Assembly: GCF_016919245.1 (NCBI RefSeq)
Contig: NZ_JAFEJA010000001.1
Coordinates: forward strand, 5,047,501-5,111,500
Reading direction: 5' to 3'
DNA length: 64,000 nucleotides
Origin: Streptomyces zhihengii
GTDB lineage: Bacteria > Actinomycetota > Actinomycetes > Streptomycetales > Streptomycetaceae
Shown in pieces: positions 1 to 10,256 of the stretch. The position numbers were made by a program, and so were the translations under genes. Under the pieces are notes generated by a model, which searched no databases, was not told where the DNA came from, and saw nothing but the letters and a program-made list of their open reading frames with translations. Positions within the stretch are counted from its first letter, which is position 1, and every line of letters starts with the position of its first letter.

Positions 1-2246
<2,246 letters not shown>

Positions 2247-2323
2247 AGTTGCTCGCGTCCACTGTGTTAGTTCTGAAGTAACGAACTCGCCTTTGCCGGC
2301 TGGTAGTTCGACATCTTCATAGT

Positions 2324-2442
2324 GTTTCGGTGGTCATAGCGTTAGGGAAACGCCCGGTTACATTCCGAACCCGGAAGCTAAGCCTTTCAGCGCCGATGGT
2401 ACTGCAGGGGGGACCCTGTGGGAGAGTAGGACGCCGCCGAAC
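2324..2442 (+). rRNA. rrf: 5S ribosomal RNA
   Basis: A 119-base segment begins GTTTCGGTGGTCATAGCG and ends ACGCCGCCGAAC. These complementary ends and the internal CCCGAACCCGGAAGCTAAG loop are diagnostic of actinobacterial 5S rRNA. It follows the 23S gene after about 77 bases, as expected for the distal gene of an rrn operon. Boundaries are good to within a couple of bases. Confidence 0.96.
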
Positions 2443-2456
2443 AATCATTGTGGGGA

Positions 2457-2484
2457 AGCCCCGGAACACTGTTCCGGGGCTTTT
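2457..2484 (+). terminator. rrn operon terminator
   Basis: AGCCCCGGAAC and GTTCCGGGGCT form a perfect 11-bp stem with a 3-base loop directly followed by a T run. It sits 15 bases after the 5S gene, so it is the intrinsic terminator of the rRNA operon. Confidence 0.92.
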
Positions 2485-2512
2485 CTGCGTTCACGGCCCG
2501 ATGAGGGCCGCA

Positions 2513-2564
2513 CGCATTCGTGCCCGGTCACCCTCAATGCGTGTGGCGACCAGGCACGAATGCG
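2513..2564. repeat. 12-bp inverted repeat between 5S and DUF58 gene
   Basis: CGCATTCGTGCC (2513-2524) is repeated exactly inverted as GGCACGAATGCG (2553-2564), with a 28-base spacer. It lies between the rrn terminator and the stop codon of the convergent DUF58 gene. It may end transcription from the minus-strand operon, although no T run follows on that strand. Confidence 0.6.
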
Positions 2565-2571
2565 CGGAGAG

Positions 2572-3882
2572 TCAGAGCCGGCCGGCCGCCTTGAGCGCCA
2601 GGTACACATCCGCCACCGCCGGTGCGAGCTTCTCCGGGGTGGCGTCGACGACCGTGACGCCATGCCGTTGCAGCAGCTCCGCTGTGCGCCGCCGCTGTGT
2701 GTGCGCCTGGGTGCCGGCGGCCGCCTCGTAGACGTTCTGGGCGCTGCCGCGCGACCGTGTCATCCGCTCGATGCGGGGATCGGCCACGGAAGCCACGACC
2801 ACCGTGTGGCGCCGGGTCAGCTGGGGCAGCACGGGCAGCAGGCCGTCCTCGACGGGGGCGGCGTCCAGGCTGGTGAGAAGGACGATCAACGAGCCACGCG
2901 GAGCGTTCCGCAGCGTGGCCGCACTCAGGCCCCGTGCATCCGTCTCCACCAGCTCCGCCTCCAGCGGAGCCATCGCGGTGACCATCGCCGGGAGCACGTC
3001 TCCCGCGGAACGGCCCTGCACATGCGCCCGTACCCGGCGGTCGTACGCCAGCAGGCCCACCCGGTCCCCTGCGCGGGACGCCAGGGCCGCCAGGAGGAGC
3101 GCGGCGTCCATGGAGGCGTCGAGGCGCGGAACGTCCCCCACACGGCCCGCCGCGGTGCGGCCGGTGTCCAGGACCACCAGGATGTGGCGGTCGCGTTCGG
3201 GGCGCCAGGTCCGGACGGCGACCGCGCTCCTGCGGGCGGTCGCGCGCCAGTCGATGGAGCGGGTGTCGTCGCCGGGGACGTAGTCCCGGAGGCTGTCGAA
3301 CTCCGTTCCCTGGCCCCGGACCAGGACACTGGTGCGGCCGTCGAGTTCACGGAGCCGGGCGAGACGGGACGGGAGGTGCTTGCGGCTCTCGAAGGCCGGC
3401 AGGACCCGTACCGTCCAGGGGATCCCGTGGTTGCCCTGCCGCGCGGCCAGACCCAGCGGGCCGTAGGAACGGACGGTGACCCGGGCCGAGTGCCGGTCGC
3501 CGCGTCGGGAGGGCCGCAGCAGGGTGGTGAGGCTGCGCCTCTCCCCGGCGGGGACCCGCACCCGGTGCCTGGATGCCTCCGTCGTCGCGTCGGCGGGCCA
3601 ACTGCTCGGCGGCCAGGCGTCGCGGAGGTCGGCGCGCAGCGGACGCGGCGAGGGATTGGTGACGGTCAGGTGCACCTGAGCCTCGTCACCGAGTCGAACT
3701 GATGTGTCACCGGATCGGGTGAAACGAAGCGTGCGCACTGGCGCGGCGAGTGCGTAGTCGCACAGGATTGCCAGTGAGAGCGGCGCGTTGACAGCGAGCA
3801 TCCCCGTCCAGCTGGGGGCGAGGATGCCTACGGGGAGTGAGCCGAGAGCCGCGAGCAGTGCGGTCCGTCCGGTGAGGGCCAT
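2572..3882 (-). CDS. DUF58 domain-containing membrane-associated protein
   Basis: A 436-residue protein with hydrophobic N-terminal segments (about residues 8-45) followed by a cytoplasmic region. The hallmark DUF58 motif GTEFDSLRDYVPGDD with RSIDWRATAR lies at residues 192-217. A VWA-like beginning (VVLDTGR, about 236-242) follows, so the C-terminal half probably adopts a von Willebrand A fold. DUF58 proteins usually sit next to MoxR AAA ATPases, and here the MoxR gene is 9 bases upstream; the pair likely acts as a chaperone-like or assembly system at the membrane. The substrate is unknown. It is the last gene of a five-gene minus-strand operon. Confidence 0.9.
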   Translation of the reverse strand: MALTGRTALLAALGSLPVGILAPSWTGMLAVNAPLSLAILCDYALAAPVRTLRFTRSGDTSVRLGDEAQVHLTVTNPSPRPLRADLRDAWPPSSWPADATTEASRHRVRVPAGERRSLTTLLRPSRRGDRHSARVTVRSYGPLGLAARQGNHGIPWTVRVLPAFESRKHLPSRLARLRELDGRTSVLVRGQGTEFDSLRDYVPGDDTRSIDWRATARRSAVAVRTWRPERDRHILVVLDTGRTAAGRVGDVPRLDASMDAALLLAALASRAGDRVGLLAYDRRVRAHVQGRSAGDVLPAMVTAMAPLEAELVETDARGLSAATLRNAPRGSLIVLLTSLDAAPVEDGLLPVLPQLTRRHTVVVASVADPRIERMTRSRGSAQNVYEAAAGTQAHTQRRRTAELLQRHGVTVVDATPEKLAPAVADVYLALKAAGRL

Positions 3883-3891
3883 CTGGACGCC

Positions 3892-4875
3892 TCAGCGGGG
3901 TACGGGGACGTGGGCGAGGATCGCGGTGATGACGGAGTCCGGGGTGACACCTTCCATCTCCGCCTCGGGCCGGAGCTGGACACGGTGGCGCAGCGTGGGG
4001 AGTGCGAGGGCCTTCACATCATCGGGGATGACGTAGTCGCGACCGGTGAGCCAGGCCCAGGCACGGGCGGTGGAGAGCAGTGCGGTCGCGCCACGGGGTG
4101 AGACGCCCAGGGTGAGTGACGGGGATTCACGGGTTGCGCGGCAGATGTCGACGACATAGCCGGCGATCTCGGCCGACACCGAGGTCTTGGCGACGGCGTC
4201 CCGGGCGGCCTCCAGGTCCTCGGGGCCGGCCACCGGGCGGACGCCCGCGGCCGTGAGGTCCCGCGGGTCGAAGCCGGCGGCGTGACGTGTGAGGACGCTG
4301 ATCTCGTCGTCGCGCGTGGGCAGGGGCACCGTGAGCTTGAGGAGGAAGCGGTCCAACTGGGCTTCGGGCAGCGGATATGTGCCCTCGTACTCGACGGGGT
4401 TCTGCGTCGCCGCCACCAGGAACGGCTCTGGCAGCGGGCGCGGTGTGCCGTCGACCGTCACCTGACGCTCCTCCATTGCCTCGAGGAGGGAGGACTGGGT
4501 CTTGGGAGGGGTGCGGTTGATCTCGTCGGCGAGAAGGAGGTTGGTGAAGACCGGCCCCTGCTGGAAGGAGAACTCCGAGGTGCGGGTGTCGTAGACCAGC
4601 GAGCCCGTGACATCGCTGGGCATGAGGTCGGGGGTGAACTGGACGCGCTTGGTGTCGAGTTCGAGGGATGCGGCGAGCGCGCGGACCAGGAGGGTCTTCG
4701 CGACACCGGGTACGCCTTCGAGCAGCACATGGCCCCGGCAGAGAAGGGCGACGACGAGACCGGTCACGGCGGGGTCCTGGCCGACCACGGCCTTCGCGAT
4801 CTCGGTGCGCAGGGCCTCGAGGGAGGTCCGGGCGCGGTCCGGGTGATCGGCGGTCTCGGGGGTCGAGGCGCTCAT
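3892..4875 (-). CDS. MoxR-family AAA+ ATPase
   Basis: A 327-residue AAA+ ATPase of the MoxR family. Visible motifs are Walker A GVPGVAKT (54-61), Walker B LLLADEIN (113-120) followed by the conserved RTPPKTQ, and the ATQNP sensor. The length is typical for stand-alone MoxR proteins, which are thought to act as chaperones for VWA-containing partners; the DUF58 product downstream is the obvious partner. The ATG overlaps the stop codon of the DUF4350 gene by four bases (ATGA), so translation is coupled. Confidence 0.93.
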   Translation of the reverse strand: MSASTPETADHPDRARTSLEALRTEIAKAVVGQDPAVTGLVVALLCRGHVLLEGVPGVAKTLLVRALAASLELDTKRVQFTPDLMPSDVTGSLVYDTRTSEFSFQQGPVFTNLLLADEINRTPPKTQSSLLEAMEERQVTVDGTPRPLPEPFLVAATQNPVEYEGTYPLPEAQLDRFLLKLTVPLPTRDDEISVLTRHAAGFDPRDLTAAGVRPVAGPEDLEAARDAVAKTSVSAEIAGYVVDICRATRESPSLTLGVSPRGATALLSTARAWAWLTGRDYVIPDDVKALALPTLRHRVQLRPEAEMEGVTPDSVITAILAHVPVPR

Positions 4876-6098
4876 GCGGTGCGTACCTCTCTTTCGAGGG
4901 CGTCGAGTTGGTCGGCCAGAAGGACGAGGGAGGTGTTGTCGGCCGGCGGAGGGCCGAACAGCAGATCGTGGATGTCCCGTTCGGGACGGTCCAGTTGGGC
5001 GGCGACGGCCGGGAGCAGGACGGCCGGTGTCTGGGCGTCGGCGGTGGACACGCCCAGTTGCGGAGCGAGGCGTGCGCGCGCCGCGGAACGGAGGGAGGCC
5101 GCGGCCCGGTCGCGGGCGTTCGCCTTGTGGTAGAGGCGGGCGCGTCCCTCGGTGGCCTCGGACGCGCGGACGGCGACCGGCAGGCGCTCGGTGACCAGCG
5201 GACCGAGCCGTCGGCCTCGCCAGACGGCGGCGAGTACGGCGGCGAGGGTGAGCTGGAGTGCCGCCCAGAGCCAGCCGGACGGGACGAGGTCGAGGAACGA
5301 CTGCTCGCCGTCGGTCTCCTCGCCGGGGGTCTCTCCGCTCTGCCCTGCCGCGGCGGGGTCGTTGAGAGACGGCATGTACCAGATCAGCTCGGGCCGGGAC
5401 CCGAGGAGTTGCAGGGCAAGGGAGGCGTTGCCGTGTTCGTCGAGATGTTCGTTGCGCAGCAGGTCGGAGGAGCCGAGGAGGACGGTGTCACCGCCGCTTG
5501 CCGTGTTCAGCCTGAGCAGGCTGGGCAGGCTGGGCAGGCTGGGCAGGCCGTCACCGGGGTAGCAGCCATCGGCTTCCGCCGCGTCGGTGGAGTAGCGCTC
5601 GCCGCCGAGGGTGACGTCACCGGCCCGCCGGGCGGGGGCGTAGTCGCACCGCGGGTCACGGGCCGAGATCCGAGCGGGGTCCTCGGCCGTCACGCCGGGG
5701 GCCAGGGCGTCCAGCGAGGCGGGGCCGGGGGAGAGGAGGACGGTGCGGCCGCTGGCGGATCCGGTGGCCGTGGCGAGCGTGGCCTGTTGGGAGCCGGTGA
5801 GGAGATCCGGATCGGTCAGCAGGATCGTGACGCCGGGGCCTGCGGCGTCCGAGGCGTCGCCCACCGTGGTGACGACGCGGATCGAGACGCCTTGCGCCTT
5901 GAGCAGCTCGGCGAGCGCACGGCTGCCGGCGGGGTCGGCCGAGCGGGGGTCCAGTGCGCCGTGATGCGTCCCCGAGCGCAGGGCGGCCATGGTGATGCCG
6001 GCGACGACGAGGAGCAGCACGGCCAGGAGCAGGCCCCGGGCGCGGGTCCAGACCTGGCGGCCGGTGAGGGACAGGGATGTGGCGGAGGTCCCGGTCAC
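4872..6098 (-). CDS. DUF4350 domain-containing membrane protein
   Basis: The GTG start at 6098 overlaps the upstream stop (GTGA) and gives 408 residues; the open frame runs further upstream only across the preceding gene. There is one membrane segment near residues 22-40 and a second near 275-293, with an extracellular DUF4350-like (GATase-like fold) region between them. A cytoplasmic C-terminal tail of about 115 residues is rich in Ala and Arg. Function is unknown; family members occur in MoxR-DUF58-DUF4129 operons. A GLPSLPSLPSLL stretch at 184-195 comes from a 9-bp tandem repeat in the DNA. Confidence 0.85.
   Translation of the reverse strand: MTGTSATSLSLTGRQVWTRARGLLLAVLLLVVAGITMAALRSGTHHGALDPRSADPAGSRALAELLKAQGVSIRVVTTVGDASDAAGPGVTILLTDPDLLTGSQQATLATATGSASGRTVLLSPGPASLDALAPGVTAEDPARISARDPRCDYAPARRAGDVTLGGERYSTDAAEADGCYPGDGLPSLPSLPSLLRLNTASGGDTVLLGSSDLLRNEHLDEHGNASLALQLLGSRPELIWYMPSLNDPAAAGQSGETPGEETDGEQSFLDLVPSGWLWAALQLTLAAVLAAVWRGRRLGPLVTERLPVAVRASEATEGRARLYHKANARDRAAASLRSAARARLAPQLGVSTADAQTPAVLLPAVAAQLDRPERDIHDLLFGPPPADNTSLVLLADQLDALEREVRTA
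5512..5547. repeat. 9-bp tandem repeat within DUF4350 gene
   Basis: Four consecutive 9-base units (CTGAGCAGG once, then CTGGGCAGG three times) lie in frame and encode the LPS-type repeats of the DUF4350 protein. Being a multiple of three, copy-number slippage would change protein length without frameshifting. Confidence 0.85.
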
Positions 6099-6781
6099 GA
6101 GGCGCCTCCCGGGCCGGCGTCCGCGAGGAGCGGCTTGGTGCCGTCGACGGCGTCGTCGAGGTGGCGTATGCGCTCGTACATCTGCTGGTCGCCGGTGCGG
6201 CCGCCGTATGTGACGTCGTCGAAGGAGCGGGCCGCGGCACGCAGTTCGCCGGCGTGGGAGGGGAGGGCGCGGCCTGCTTCGGCGGCGGCCTCGTCGGCGG
6301 TGCGGCCCGGGCGGGGGGTGAGCAGGGCGCGTTCCTCGAGAGCCCGGACGATGGCGCGCATCCGCTCCTGCACGGCCTGGTTCCAGCGGCCGGCGGAGGC
6401 ATGCTCCGCGGCCGCCGTGCGGTGTTCCGCGGCGCTGCGGGGGCCGTCGTGGAAGAGGGAGTCCGAGGCGGTGGCGCCGCGCCGCGGCGTGCCGAGCCGC
6501 CACCAGAGGCCGCCCACGAGGGCGGCGGCGAGGAGCACGACCACGATCAGACCGACGGTGCCGCCGGGCCCGCCGCCCACCCCTTCGAAGATGCCGCCGA
6601 CCCAGTCCCAGAAGCTGTCGAGAGCCCGCTGGAGCAGGTTCGGTTCGCCTTCGCCGTACTCCGGTCTGGACAGCTCGCGTTCCGCCGCCTCACGGGCGGG
6701 GACACGCGAGATGTCCACCGGTATGTCGTCCCTCGCCAGGACCGGCAGACGCCCTGCCGTCCCGCCCCCCGCGCCGGGCAC
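6095..6781 (-). CDS. DUF4129 domain-containing membrane protein
   Basis: A 228-residue protein with the GTG start placed at 6781, five bases past the end of the upstream stop codon. The frame stays open to 6847 but would then overlap the upstream gene by more than 60 bases. One clear membrane segment lies around residues 76-95 after an acidic N-terminal part. The cytoplasmic C-terminal region carries the DUF4129 signature (a charged helix-rich module with AAGRALPSHAGEL near 180). Such proteins accompany MoxR/DUF58 operons and, in other lineages, transglutaminase-like proteins. The biochemical role is unknown. Confidence 0.83.
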   Translation of the reverse strand: MPGAGGGTAGRLPVLARDDIPVDISRVPAREAAERELSRPEYGEGEPNLLQRALDSFWDWVGGIFEGVGGGPGGTVGLIVVVLLAAALVGGLWWRLGTPRRGATASDSLFHDGPRSAAEHRTAAAEHASAGRWNQAVQERMRAIVRALEERALLTPRPGRTADEAAAEAGRALPSHAGELRAAARSFDDVTYGGRTGDQQMYERIRHLDDAVDGTKPLLADAGPGGAS

Positions 6782-6785
6782 CGCA

Positions 6786-8000
6786 TCAGCCCCCGGTGGA
6801 GACGTTGCGGGGCGGCTCGGTCCCGTAGCCCGGCACACCCGCGGCACGGGCGAGTTCGAGGTCGAGGGCCTCGCGGCGGATGCGCTGGTCGACGTAGAGC
6901 AGCGCCGTCACCCCGGCCGAGATCGGGTACGTGATCGACGAGGCGATCACCGCGCCGATGCCGGTGATGATCAGGAAGGGCCAGCCGATCGCGGAGTCGC
7001 CGCCGTCGAGGAAGTCACCGAGGGAGACCCCGTCCACGGCGAAGCCCGCGATCGCGAAGGGGATGCCGATGACCATGCTCACGAGGAAGGAGATCAGCAC
7101 GGTCAGCGCGGTGATGCCGAAGATGCGCCACCACGTGCCCTGCACCAGCTTGGCCGAGCGCCGCAGGGAGGCGAACACGCCCTGGCGCTCCAGCACGAGC
7201 GCAGGCGGGGCGAGCGCGAAACGGATCATCAGCCAGACGACGACCACGATCGCACCGATGCCGCCGAGGACGGAGAGCAGCACACCGGCACCGCCGATGA
7301 GCAGGCCCGGAAGGATGCCGACGGTCATGATCGCCGCGCTGCCGAGGGGCAGCAGGAAGGTCAGACCGAGCAGGTGGGGCAGTCGGGGCCGGGCCTCGCG
7401 CCAGGCCTCGGACAGCGTGACCTGGCGGCCCAGCACGGACCGGCTGATGACCACGGTGAGCACGGCGGTGGTCAGCAGGGTGCCGATCAGCGTGATGAGC
7501 AGCGCCGGGCCCATGGCGATCATGCTGGACTGCAGGGACTCCAGCGACTGCTCGAGCGCCTCCTCGGGCGTCGCGTCGGGGTCGACGACCGGCGGTGCGG
7601 GGAGGAGATAGCGCTCCACGAGGATGCTGGCGATCTGCGTGATGACGGAGACGGTCACGGTCACCGCGAGGACGGTGCGCCAGTGGGTCCGCAGGGTCGC
7701 CACAGCGCCGTCGAGGATCTCCCCGACGCCGAGCGGGCGCAGCGGGATCACTCCGGGCTTCGCGGCGGCCGGCGGGCGTCCCCAGGCTCCCGGGGGCCGG
7801 CCCCCTCCCCAGCCGGGAGGAGGCGGCCCGGGCACGTGGCCCGGGCCGGTCGGCGCGGACCACTGCCCCGCGGGCGGCTGCTCCTTGGACCACTTCGCGG
7901 ACGGACCGTCCGCGGGCGCGGCTGGGCGCGGTACGCCCGGGGTCTGCCCGTCGGGGGAGGGAGCCGATCCGGGCGAGGCCCAGCCCGGAGAGTCGTTCAC
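6786..8000 (-). CDS. Polytopic membrane protein with glycerophosphoryl diester phosphodiesterase-type membrane domain
   Basis: A 404-residue protein. GTG at 8000 is chosen because an AGGTGG ribosome site lies about seven bases upstream; the ATG at 8015 would put that site inside the coding region. The first about 115 residues are Pro/Gly-rich and disordered (GPPPPGWGGGRPPG). A long polytopic membrane region follows, resembling the GDPD membrane domain (glycerophosphoryl diester phosphodiesterase-associated), with six or so predicted segments. No catalytic phosphodiesterase domain is present. It is the first gene of the DUF4129-DUF4350-MoxR-DUF58 operon. Confidence 0.83.
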   Translation of the reverse strand: MNDSPGWASPGSAPSPDGQTPGVPRPAAPADGPSAKWSKEQPPAGQWSAPTGPGHVPGPPPPGWGGGRPPGAWGRPPAAAKPGVIPLRPLGVGEILDGAVATLRTHWRTVLAVTVTVSVITQIASILVERYLLPAPPVVDPDATPEEALEQSLESLQSSMIAMGPALLITLIGTLLTTAVLTVVISRSVLGRQVTLSEAWREARPRLPHLLGLTFLLPLGSAAIMTVGILPGLLIGGAGVLLSVLGGIGAIVVVVWLMIRFALAPPALVLERQGVFASLRRSAKLVQGTWWRIFGITALTVLISFLVSMVIGIPFAIAGFAVDGVSLGDFLDGGDSAIGWPFLIITGIGAVIASSITYPISAGVTALLYVDQRIRREALDLELARAAGVPGYGTEPPRNVSTGG

Positions 8001-8182
8001 GGTCGTCCACCTCATGCGTTGGTCACGGGGCCGGAGTGGGGGACCGGCACCTTCACGGTGTGCGTCCGCCAGGCAGGGCGGCCGGTTGGCAGCCATCGTG
8101 CCACGCGCGGGCTGCCGGTGGGCGGGGGCCCGTATCTCGTTCGTGCCTTCTCTGCCGGAGCGGCGGCGGGCAGACTGGGCGG
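8001..8182. promoter_or_regulatory. Divergent promoter region, membrane operon / mtnA
   Basis: These 182 bases separate the divergently transcribed GDPD-membrane gene and mtnA and must carry both promoters. I see no confident -10/-35 pair or operator. Confidence 0.5.
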
Positions 8183-9325
8183 ATGGCTGATCAGCAGGTA
8201 CACGACGCCCCGGGTCCGGTACCACCGCAGCTTCCGGTGCTGCGCTGGGCACAACCGCCCGAAGGGCCGGTGCTGGTGCTTCTCGATCAGAGACGGCTGC
8301 CGGCGCACGAGACCGAACTGGTGTGCACCGACGTCCCGGCCCTGGTGCACGCCATCCAGACACTGGCCGTCCGCGGTGCGCCGCTGCTGGGCATCGCGGG
8401 GGCGTACGGGATCGCCCTCGCCGCCGCGCGGGGGTACGACGTCGTCGAGGCCGCCGGCCTGCTGGAGGTCGCGCGGCCCACCGCGGTGAATCTTCGGTAC
8501 GGGGTGCGGCTGGCGGCCGACGCCCACGGGCGGGCGGAGGCGGCGGGCGCGACACCGGAGCAGGCGGCGGGCGCCGCGCTGGAGGCCGCGCGGGCGCTGC
8601 ACCGGGCCGATGCCGAGGCCAGCCGTCGAATGGCCGCCCACGGGCTGGCGTTCCTCGGCGAGCTGCTGCCCGGAGGCGGGCACCGGATCCTGACCCACTG
8701 CAACACCGGGGCGCTGGTCTCCGGCGGGGAGGGCACGGCGTTCGCGGTCGCGCTGGCCGCGCACCGGGCCGGTGAGCTGCGGCACCTCTGGGTGGACGAG
8801 ACCCGGCCGCTGCTGCAGGGAGCCCGGCTGACGGCCTGGGAGGCGGCGCGCAACGGCATGCCGTACAGCCTGCTCTCCGACAACGCGGCGGGTTCCCTGT
8901 TCGCCGCGGGCGAGGTGGACGCGGTGATGATCGGCGCGGACCGGATCGCCGCCGACGGCTCGGTGGCGAACAAGGTCGGCAGCTACCCCCTCGCGGTGCT
9001 GGCGCGGTACCACCATGTGCCGTTCGTGGTCGTGGCGCCCACGACCACGCTGGACCTCACCACGCCGGACGGCTCGGCGATCGAGGTGGAGCAGCGCCCC
9101 GCCCGGGAGGTCACGGAGGTGCCCGTGCCCAGGGGAGCTGTTGCCGAGGCCGGAAGCGGGGTGTCCGTGGCGCCGCTCGGCACGAGGGCGTACAACCCGG
9201 CGTTCGATGTCACACCGCCCGAGCTGGTGACGGCCGTCGTCACCGAGGAGGGGGTACTGTCACCCGTCACCGGGGACGGCATCGCCCGGCTCTGTGCCGC
9301 TGCCCGGCGCGGGAGCGAGGGCTGA
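8183..9325 (+). CDS. mtnA: S-methyl-5-thioribose-1-phosphate isomerase
   Basis: A 380-residue homologue of MtnA/eIF2B-alpha-like isomerases, which convert 5-methylthioribose-1-phosphate to 5-methylthioribulose-1-phosphate in methionine salvage. The fold-specific stretches are visible: RGAPLLGIAGAYG near residue 53-65, the catalytic Cys in LTHCNTGAL (about 171-179), and the substrate-binding Asp in MIGADRIAADGS near 249-260 followed by NKVGSYPLAVLA. The ATG at 8183 gives a family-typical N-terminus; the ribosome site (CTGGGCGG) is weak. No other salvage genes are nearby. Confidence 0.93.
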   Translation: MADQQVHDAPGPVPPQLPVLRWAQPPEGPVLVLLDQRRLPAHETELVCTDVPALVHAIQTLAVRGAPLLGIAGAYGIALAAARGYDVVEAAGLLEVARPTAVNLRYGVRLAADAHGRAEAAGATPEQAAGAALEAARALHRADAEASRRMAAHGLAFLGELLPGGGHRILTHCNTGALVSGGEGTAFAVALAAHRAGELRHLWVDETRPLLQGARLTAWEAARNGMPYSLLSDNAAGSLFAAGEVDAVMIGADRIAADGSVANKVGSYPLAVLARYHHVPFVVVAPTTTLDLTTPDGSAIEVEQRPAREVTEVPVPRGAVAEAGSGVSVAPLGTRAYNPAFDVTPPELVTAVVTEEGVLSPVTGDGIARLCAAARRGSEG

Positions 9326-9511
9326 CCGGAGAGCACGACGGGGGCCTCGGCGCCGCGGCCGGACGAAGCGTTGCCTTCCGTCCGGGCCCGGCGACGGTCG
9401 GCGGCGGGCCCGAATCACCCGGACGGCGACGCTCCGGAGCCGGCCGGTCCCGCTGAGCGGCGGGAAACCCGGGCGGCGACCACGCACGGAAATCGGCCGG
9501 TACGACTATCG

Positions 9512-9525
9512 TCACTGGCCAGTGA
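9512..9525. promoter_or_regulatory. Perfect 14-bp palindrome upstream of mtrA
   Basis: TCACTGGCCAGTGA is a perfect palindrome 40 bases before the mtrA start. It is immediately followed by GTGAG-CTAC-CTCAC, which partly overlaps it as a second inverted repeat. It looks like a binding site for a dimeric regulator in the mtrA promoter; the protein is unknown. Confidence 0.5.
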
Positions 9526-9565
9526 GCTACCTCACCAGCACGTCGGACACTGTTACGAGAATGGG

Positions 9566-10255
9566 ATGATGTCGATTATGAAGGGACGAGTCCTTGTCGT
9601 CGACGACGACACCGCACTGGCCGAGATGCTCGGGATTGTGCTGCGTGGTGAGGGTTTCGAGCCGTCGTTCGTGGCGGACGGCGACAAGGCGCTGGCCGCC
9701 TTCCGCGAGGCCAAGCCCGACCTGGTGCTGCTCGACCTGATGCTGCCCGGCCGGGACGGCATCGAGGTGTGCCGGCTGATCAGGGCCGAGTCGGGTGTGC
9801 CGATCGTGATGCTCACGGCCAAGAGCGACACCGTCGATGTGGTGGTCGGGCTCGAATCCGGGGCCGACGACTACATCGTCAAGCCGTTCAAGCCGAAGGA
9901 GCTCGTGGCCCGCATCCGGGCACGGCTGCGCAGGTCGGAGGAGCCGGCGCCGGAGCAGCTCGCCATCGGTGACCTGGTCATCGACGTCGCAGGTCACTCG
10001 GTCAAGCGTGACGGCCAGTCGATAGCGCTGACGCCGCTGGAGTTCGACCTGCTGGTCGCGCTGGCCCGCAAGCCCTGGCAGGTGTTCACCCGCGAGGTGC
10101 TGCTGGAGCAGGTGTGGGGCTACCGCCACGCCGCCGACACCCGGCTGGTGAACGTGCACGTGCAGCGGCTGCGCTCCAAGGTCGAGAAGGACCCCGAGCG
10201 CCCGGAGATCGTGGTGACCGTGCGGGGCGTCGGTTACAAGGCGGGGCCGAGCTGA
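9566..10255 (+). CDS. mtrA: MtrA, OmpR-family response regulator
   Basis: A 229-residue response regulator of the MtrAB system. The receiver domain has the acidic pocket DDD at 13-15, phosphoacceptor Asp57 in LVLLDLMLPGRDG, the LTAKSD segment, and Lys in VKPFKPKEL. A C-terminal OmpR/PhoB winged helix (from about 135) ends in VTVRGVGYKAG. MtrA in Streptomyces represses development and nitrogen or antibiotic genes (established for the family). ATG codons at 9566, 9569 and 9578 are all possible; 9566 gives the usual MMS start. The neighbouring sensor kinase gene begins one base after the stop. Confidence 0.97.
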   Translation: MMSIMKGRVLVVDDDTALAEMLGIVLRGEGFEPSFVADGDKALAAFREAKPDLVLLDLMLPGRDGIEVCRLIRAESGVPIVMLTAKSDTVDVVVGLESGADDYIVKPFKPKELVARIRARLRRSEEPAPEQLAIGDLVIDVAGHSVKRDGQSIALTPLEFDLLVALARKPWQVFTREVLLEQVWGYRHAADTRLVNVHVQRLRSKVEKDPERPEIVVTVRGVGYKAGPS

Positions 10256-10256
10256 C

